Source of the DNA: a virus | DNA length: 48,634 nt | IMG/VR virus record: IMGVR_UViG_3300030099_001480 | Span: 1-48,634 of that record | Reading direction: 5' to 3' (one strand) | Shown: positions 45,662-48,634 of the stretch, in pieces | How the letters are laid out: the number at the start of each line of letters is the position of its first letter | How positions within the stretch are numbered: the first letter of the stretch is position 1 | Position numbers and translations under genes: made by a program | Notes under the pieces: model-generated | What the model was told of the DNA's origin: nothing | What the model saw: the letters and a program-made list of their open reading frames with translations, nothing else | Database searches by the model: none

Positions 45662-46180
45662 ATGAAGAAGAAAGGCAAAGGCCCAGCTAGGCCAAAGTCA
45701 ATAAGAGAGTCTTTAAAGGATGCGTATCAAAGCAATCTAAAGGAAGAGAATTTTCTGGCCCCTGAAAGGTTTGATCCTAAAAGTGGCATTCCAGTTAAGG
45801 GCAGTAAGGTTCGCAAGAAAAGAGCCTACAACAGGACTATAAAAGAAAACCCAAAGGCTGTTGCAAGAGTTAACAAGCGGGCGCAGCAAAACAAAAATGT
45901 TGGCGGTTTCCTAGAGACATTCTCTCCGGCTTACAGCATTGCTAAGGGCAAAGGGCCGATATCGGAAATGGCCTCAAAGATCCCCGGTTTGGGTCTTGCG
46001 GGCATGGTTGGTAAGTTGGCCAAGAAGCAGAGAAAGAAGGCCGGATCAGACGCAATGAAGGCAGAGGGCATGGCCGGAGCCGACAGGATGTCTGGTGGCG
46101 GCAAGGTGGTGAAGTCAAAGCGCACACGCTCTATTGACGGCATTGCCACAAGAGGAAAGACCCGTGGCTCCCAGCGGTAA
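45662..46180 (+). CDS. Basic protein of unknown function (172 aa)
   Basis: The ATG at 45662 follows AAAGGGGAATAAG and begins MKKKGKGPARPKSIRESLKDAYQSN. Lys-rich throughout (KVRKKRAYNRTIKENPK, LAKKQRKKAGSDAMKAEG), with a central GKGPISEMASKIPGLGLAGMVGKL that could be amphipathic. It is one of several basic proteins between the capsid and tail adaptor genes. A virion DNA-associated role is inferred. Confidence 0.6.
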   Translation: MKKKGKGPARPKSIRESLKDAYQSNLKEENFLAPERFDPKSGIPVKGSKVRKKRAYNRTIKENPKAVARVNKRAQQNKNVGGFLETFSPAYSIAKGKGPISEMASKIPGLGLAGMVGKLAKKQRKKAGSDAMKAEGMAGADRMSGGGKVVKSKRTRSIDGIATRGKTRGSQR

Positions 46181-46433
46181 GCGCAACTACAGGTCTGAGT
46201 ATAAGAACTACCAGTCCGCCACGAGTCAGAAGAAGGCTAGGGCTGGAAGAAATACGGCAAGGCGGAAGATGACGGCTGCCGGTAAAGTAAGAAAGGGTGA
46301 CGGCAAGGATGTCGCCCATAGGAACGGAAACCCTAGGGACAACAGGAAGTCTAATCTGAAGGTTGTCTCTGCTTCTAAGAACAGGTCTTTTAAGCGGACA
46401 AGAACCGCAGGTAAGACAAACAGAAGAGCATAG
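46164..46433 (+). CDS. Basic HNH-like small protein (89 aa)
   Basis: The GTG at 46164 has AGAGGAAAG upstream and begins VAPSGKRNYRSEYKNYQ; an ATG at 46134 would add ten residues. The C-terminal half, KGDGKDVAHRNGNPRDNRKSNLKVVSASKNRSF, matches the HNH_3-like pattern (H..GNP.DN...NL......N). A related marine family usually has DVDH where this one has DVAH, so metal binding may be impaired. It is very basic, so DNA binding is likely either way. Confidence 0.6.
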   Translation: MAPSGKRNYRSEYKNYQSATSQKKARAGRNTARRKMTAAGKVRKGDGKDVAHRNGNPRDNRKSNLKVVSASKNRSFKRTRTAGKTNRRA

Positions 46434-46442
46434 GAGGTTCTG

Positions 46443-46787
46443 ATGAGGGCAGCAAAGATGCTCTGTAAAAAGAAAAAGCCTATAGCCATGAACCATGGCG
46501 GCATTGCGAAGAAAAAAGTAGATGGTGTGGTGAAGGGGCTAAAGAAGGCCTCAAAGCTACATGCCAAACAAGCAAAAACTTTGAAGACATTGAAGTTTAG
46601 TAAGGGTGGCAAAACAAAGTCGAGGGTAAATGAGGCTGGCAACTACACCAAACCGGGCCTGCGTAAGCGGATCTTTAACAGGATCAAGGCTGGCGGAAAG
46701 GGCGGCGCTCCGGGTCAGTGGTCAGCGAGAAAGGCGCAAATGATGGCGTCTGCCTATAAAAAGGCAGGGGGAGGATACAAGGATTAG
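46443..46787 (+). CDS. Basic marine-phage protein (DUF5872-like C-terminus, 114 aa)
   Basis: The C-terminal block SRVNEAGNYTKPGLRKRIFNRIKAGGKGG, followed by APGQWSARKAQMMASAYKKAGGGYKD, is a widespread marine-phage motif that I recall as DUF5872. The N-terminal half is almost pure Lys-rich helix. AGGAGG lies before the ATG. It probably interacts with nucleic acid; no experimental role is known to me. Confidence 0.65.
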   Translation: MRAAKMLCKKKKPIAMNHGGIAKKKVDGVVKGLKKASKLHAKQAKTLKTLKFSKGGKTKSRVNEAGNYTKPGLRKRIFNRIKAGGKGGAPGQWSARKAQMMASAYKKAGGGYKD

Positions 46788-46789
46788 AT

Positions 46790-46978
46790 ATGAAGCATGC
46801 CTTTCTTCTCTTCGTTTTCTTGGGCGTTGGGGAGAATAAGCAGCTTGTTAGCAATGATATGTATTTTGCGAATGTAAACGACTGTGTTTATTTCGCACAA
46901 AAGCTACACAAACAGGGAGAGAGAATAACTTCGTATTGTCTGCCGAAGTTGGTGGATGAGGATATAAGGCTTTACTGA
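46790..46978 (+). CDS. Small protein with signal-like N-terminus (62 aa)
   Basis: A hydrophobic start (HAFLLFVFLGVG) is followed by a polar domain with two cysteines (VNDCVYFAQKLH, TSYCLPKLV). It may be exported or membrane-tethered, with a disulphide. Its stop overlaps the next ATG. No family is recognised. Confidence 0.55.
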   Translation: MKHAFLLFVFLGVGENKQLVSNDMYFANVNDCVYFAQKLHKQGERITSYCLPKLVDEDIRLY

Positions 46979-47670
46979 TGGATCCAGTATCTGCAATGGC
47001 AACCGCATCTGCGGCTTTTTCAGCCCTCAAGAAGGGCTTTGCTATTGGTCGCGATATTGAGTCCATGGCAAGCGATCTATCAAGGTGGATGGGTGCGCTT
47101 TCCGACCTAGATCAGGCCGAAAAAGAGGCCAAAAACCCCCCTATATTTAAGAAGCTGTTTGCCGGGAAGAGTGTAGAGCAAGAGGCCGTAGAGGCCTTTG
47201 CCGCTAAGAAAAAGGCACAACAGCAGCGTTATGAGCTACAGCAATGGATTAGCCTTACCATGGGCAAATCCAAGTGGGATGAGCTTGTGCGCATGGAGGG
47301 GTCAATCCGAAAAAGACGCCAAGAAACTCTTTACAGGCAAAGAGAGCGGAGGCGAAAGTTTGTAGAGATTGTGGCTTGGACCGTGATGATAGGCGTTGGT
47401 CTAGCGGTTTTGACGGGCTTCGTATTGTTGTTAAAGTCTCATACCGCACGTGCAGATCAAATGGTTACATGCCGCAAAGTAAAGTGTGAGAAGCTAGACA
47501 ATAGACGGTTAGTCTGCGTATTTAGAGGGGCCAACAACACTATTGAGTCGCAGTTTTTTGAGTATCTGGATTTTGTGCCTAACGAGTATCAGTGCAAATA
47601 TGATCCAAATGCGAAAAAAGATGTTACTATACAGGAGACTCTAAAAGAAATACGGAAGTCGAGGGACTGA
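46978..47670 (+). CDS. Membrane-anchored virion-region protein (230 aa)
   Basis: The N-terminal part (SAMATASAAFSALKKGFAIGRDIESMASDLSRWMGAL) and then LDQAEKEAKNPPIFKKLFAGKSVEQEAVEAF, a pattern known from many marine phages, is followed by a basic helix. One membrane segment lies at about 135-155 (VAWTVMIGVGLAVLTGFVLLL). A C-terminal domain with cysteines follows. It could bridge membrane and virion or aid DNA entry. Function is not established. Confidence 0.6.
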   Translation: MDPVSAMATASAAFSALKKGFAIGRDIESMASDLSRWMGALSDLDQAEKEAKNPPIFKKLFAGKSVEQEAVEAFAAKKKAQQQRYELQQWISLTMGKSKWDELVRMEGSIRKRRQETLYRQRERRRKFVEIVAWTVMIGVGLAVLTGFVLLLKSHTARADQMVTCRKVKCEKLDNRRLVCVFRGANNTIESQFFEYLDFVPNEYQCKYDPNAKKDVTIQETLKEIRKSRD

Positions 47671-47930
47671 TGCCTCTAAAGAAATCACAGAGAAGTCTAA
47701 AGTCTTGGACGAAACAGAAGTGGAGGACAAAGAGTGGGAAGCCGTCCACACAGGGTCCGAAAGCTACCGGGGAAAGATATCTACCGGCTAGTGCCATCAA
47801 GTCACTTTCGTCGAAGGAGTATGCGGCAACGACTAGGGCAAAGCGGAAAGCTAAGAAAGCAGGGAAGCAATTCTCAAAACAGCCCAAAAAGATTGCCGCA
47901 AAGACCAGAGCGCACAGGAGAACTAGCTAA
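47670..47930 (+). CDS. Basic small protein, conserved in marine phages (86 aa)
   Basis: LKKSQRSLKSWTKQKWRTKSGKPSTQGPKATGERYLPASAIKSL, split by a GKPSTQG loop, followed by EYAATTRAKRKAKKAGKQFSKQPKKIAAKT, is a pattern I recognise from marine phages, with an R-T-K-S-G-K-P core. It is very basic. It overlaps flanking genes by one base each. Role unknown; nucleic acid or head association is likely. Confidence 0.65.
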   Translation: MPLKKSQRSLKSWTKQKWRTKSGKPSTQGPKATGERYLPASAIKSLSSKEYAATTRAKRKAKKAGKQFSKQPKKIAAKTRAHRRTS

Positions 47931-48607
47931 TGTCAGTAGTGACGCCTGATCTTCCAGAAATATTTGAAGAGGCCTTTGAGAGGGCCGGTCTTCAAATGAC
48001 TACGGGATACGATCTAAAGACGGCCCGAAGAAGCCTCAACTTATTAACATTGGAGTGGCAGAACCGTGGACTTAATCTCTGGACTATTGAGTCTGGTACG
48101 CAGGCTCTCACAGCGGGGACAGCAACTTACACGCTTCCTACAGACACAATCGACCTTATTGAACATCAAATTAGAACTGGCACTGGAACGTCTCAAGTCG
48201 ATACCAATGTCAGTCGTATCAGCGTTTCGACGTATGCTAAACAAAGTTCAAAAAATACTCAGGGACGCCCTAATCAAATTTATGTAGATCGACAGGCAAC
48301 ACAGGTAAATTTCACTCTATGGCCTGTGCCTGATTTGAGTACCTATACCCTTTTCTATTATAGGCTGAAGGGAATATCAGGGGTGTCCTCTGGTATTGGG
48401 ACTACAGCAGACATGCCGCCAAGGTTTGTGCCTTGTCTAGCGGCTGGATTGGCTTATTACATTGCAATGAAGAAGCCTGAAGTGGCGGGCCGTGTGGCAC
48501 CGCTTAAACAAGAGTATGAGTTTCAGTTTGAGTTAGCAGCAAACGAAGACACAGACTCATCATCGATCAAGTTCGTGCCATACAACACGTTTTTCACAGG
48601 AGGTTAA
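47930..48607 (+). CDS. Tail adaptor / head-completion protein (P22 gp4 or T7 gp11 type, 225 aa)
   Basis: An N-terminal helical bundle (FEEAFERAGLQMTTGYDLKTARRSLNLLTLEWQNRGLNLW) is followed by a beta domain (GTATYTLPTDTIDLIEHQI, then QVNFTLWPVPDLSTYTLFYYRLKG) and PPRFVPCLAAGLAYYIAMKKPE. This is the adaptor fold that docks under the portal and carries the tail hub. It should contact the portal (38179) and the gp10-like protein (3838). Confidence 0.75.
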   Translation: MSVVTPDLPEIFEEAFERAGLQMTTGYDLKTARRSLNLLTLEWQNRGLNLWTIESGTQALTAGTATYTLPTDTIDLIEHQIRTGTGTSQVDTNVSRISVSTYAKQSSKNTQGRPNQIYVDRQATQVNFTLWPVPDLSTYTLFYYRLKGISGVSSGIGTTADMPPRFVPCLAAGLAYYIAMKKPEVAGRVAPLKQEYEFQFELAANEDTDSSSIKFVPYNTFFTGG

Positions 48608-48608
48608 A

Positions 48609-48634
48609 ATGGCAATGAAGAAAAAGGGTATGAA
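48609..48634 (+). CDS. 5' end of a small Lys-rich ORF, cut by the window end
   Basis: ATG at 48609 follows ACAGGAGGTTAAA, a strong ribosome-binding site. Only eight codons are in the window (MAMKKKGM). Joined to base 1 the frame continues KKMSTGSGG and on to the stop at 88. If the genome is not circular, this is an unrelated basic protein of the kind seen just upstream. Confidence 0.6.

Overview
The window reads as a tailed-phage genome of podovirus type from a marine or aquatic bacterium, probably an alphaproteobacterium. I infer the host from recognisable 'marine phage' protein families, not from a database search. There are no tRNA, rRNA or cellular housekeeping genes, and I recognise no integrase, DNA polymerase or RNA polymerase. 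The two window ends join in frame: the ORF opened at 48609 continues without a stop into the ORF closing at 88. The window may therefore be one complete, circularly permuted genome of about 48.6 kb. LAYOUT: (1) 1-6.3 kb, rightward: tail fibre and adhesin-like genes, a fibre-assembly chaperone, a P22 gp10-like tail protein, and an EF-hand membrane protein. (2) 6.4-7.2 kb: lysis cassette of a holin and a T4-type lysozyme. (3) 7.2-20.3 kb: internal or ejected virion proteins, ending in a 2,839-residue polyvalent protein. (4) 20.3-25.0 kb, leftward: early and recombination genes. In transcription order these are a Cas4/RecB-like nuclease, a Sak-type annealing protein, an SSB-like protein, an HNH nuclease, small unknowns, an AlpA-like HTH protein and a possible RAMP/Cas7-like protein. 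A non-coding array with a roughly 5-nt GG period follows, and then one more gene. (5) 25.1-27.35 kb, rightward: RusA resolvase and a T7 gp4-like primase-helicase. (6) 27.5-34.1 kb, leftward: about 15 mostly unknown early genes, including a MoxR-like AAA+ ATPase with a metallopeptidase/VWA protein. This operon is headed by a GC-rich, highly base-paired leader. (7) 34.7-48.6 kb, mostly rightward: small terminase, AT-hook protein, large terminase, portal, GroES-like co-chaperonin, scaffold, capsid and decoration proteins, a run of tiny very basic proteins, and the tail adaptor. HOW IT FITS TOGETHER: structural genes are packed with ATGA-type overlaps and read rightward. The replication and recombination proteins would work with host polymerases. 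Many leftward genes share a modular header of a GC hairpin, sometimes a palindrome close to AAAGTTAC-NN-GTAACTTT, and a GGGAG ribosome-binding site. The palindrome occurs at twelve places across all modules and looks like a genome-wide regulatory or processing element. STRONGEST LEADS: the 5-nt-periodic GG array (about 20838-21196) next to the RAMP-like gene, the palindrome family, and the structured leader at 34211-34363. Every assignment rests on reading motifs by eye; no search was run.
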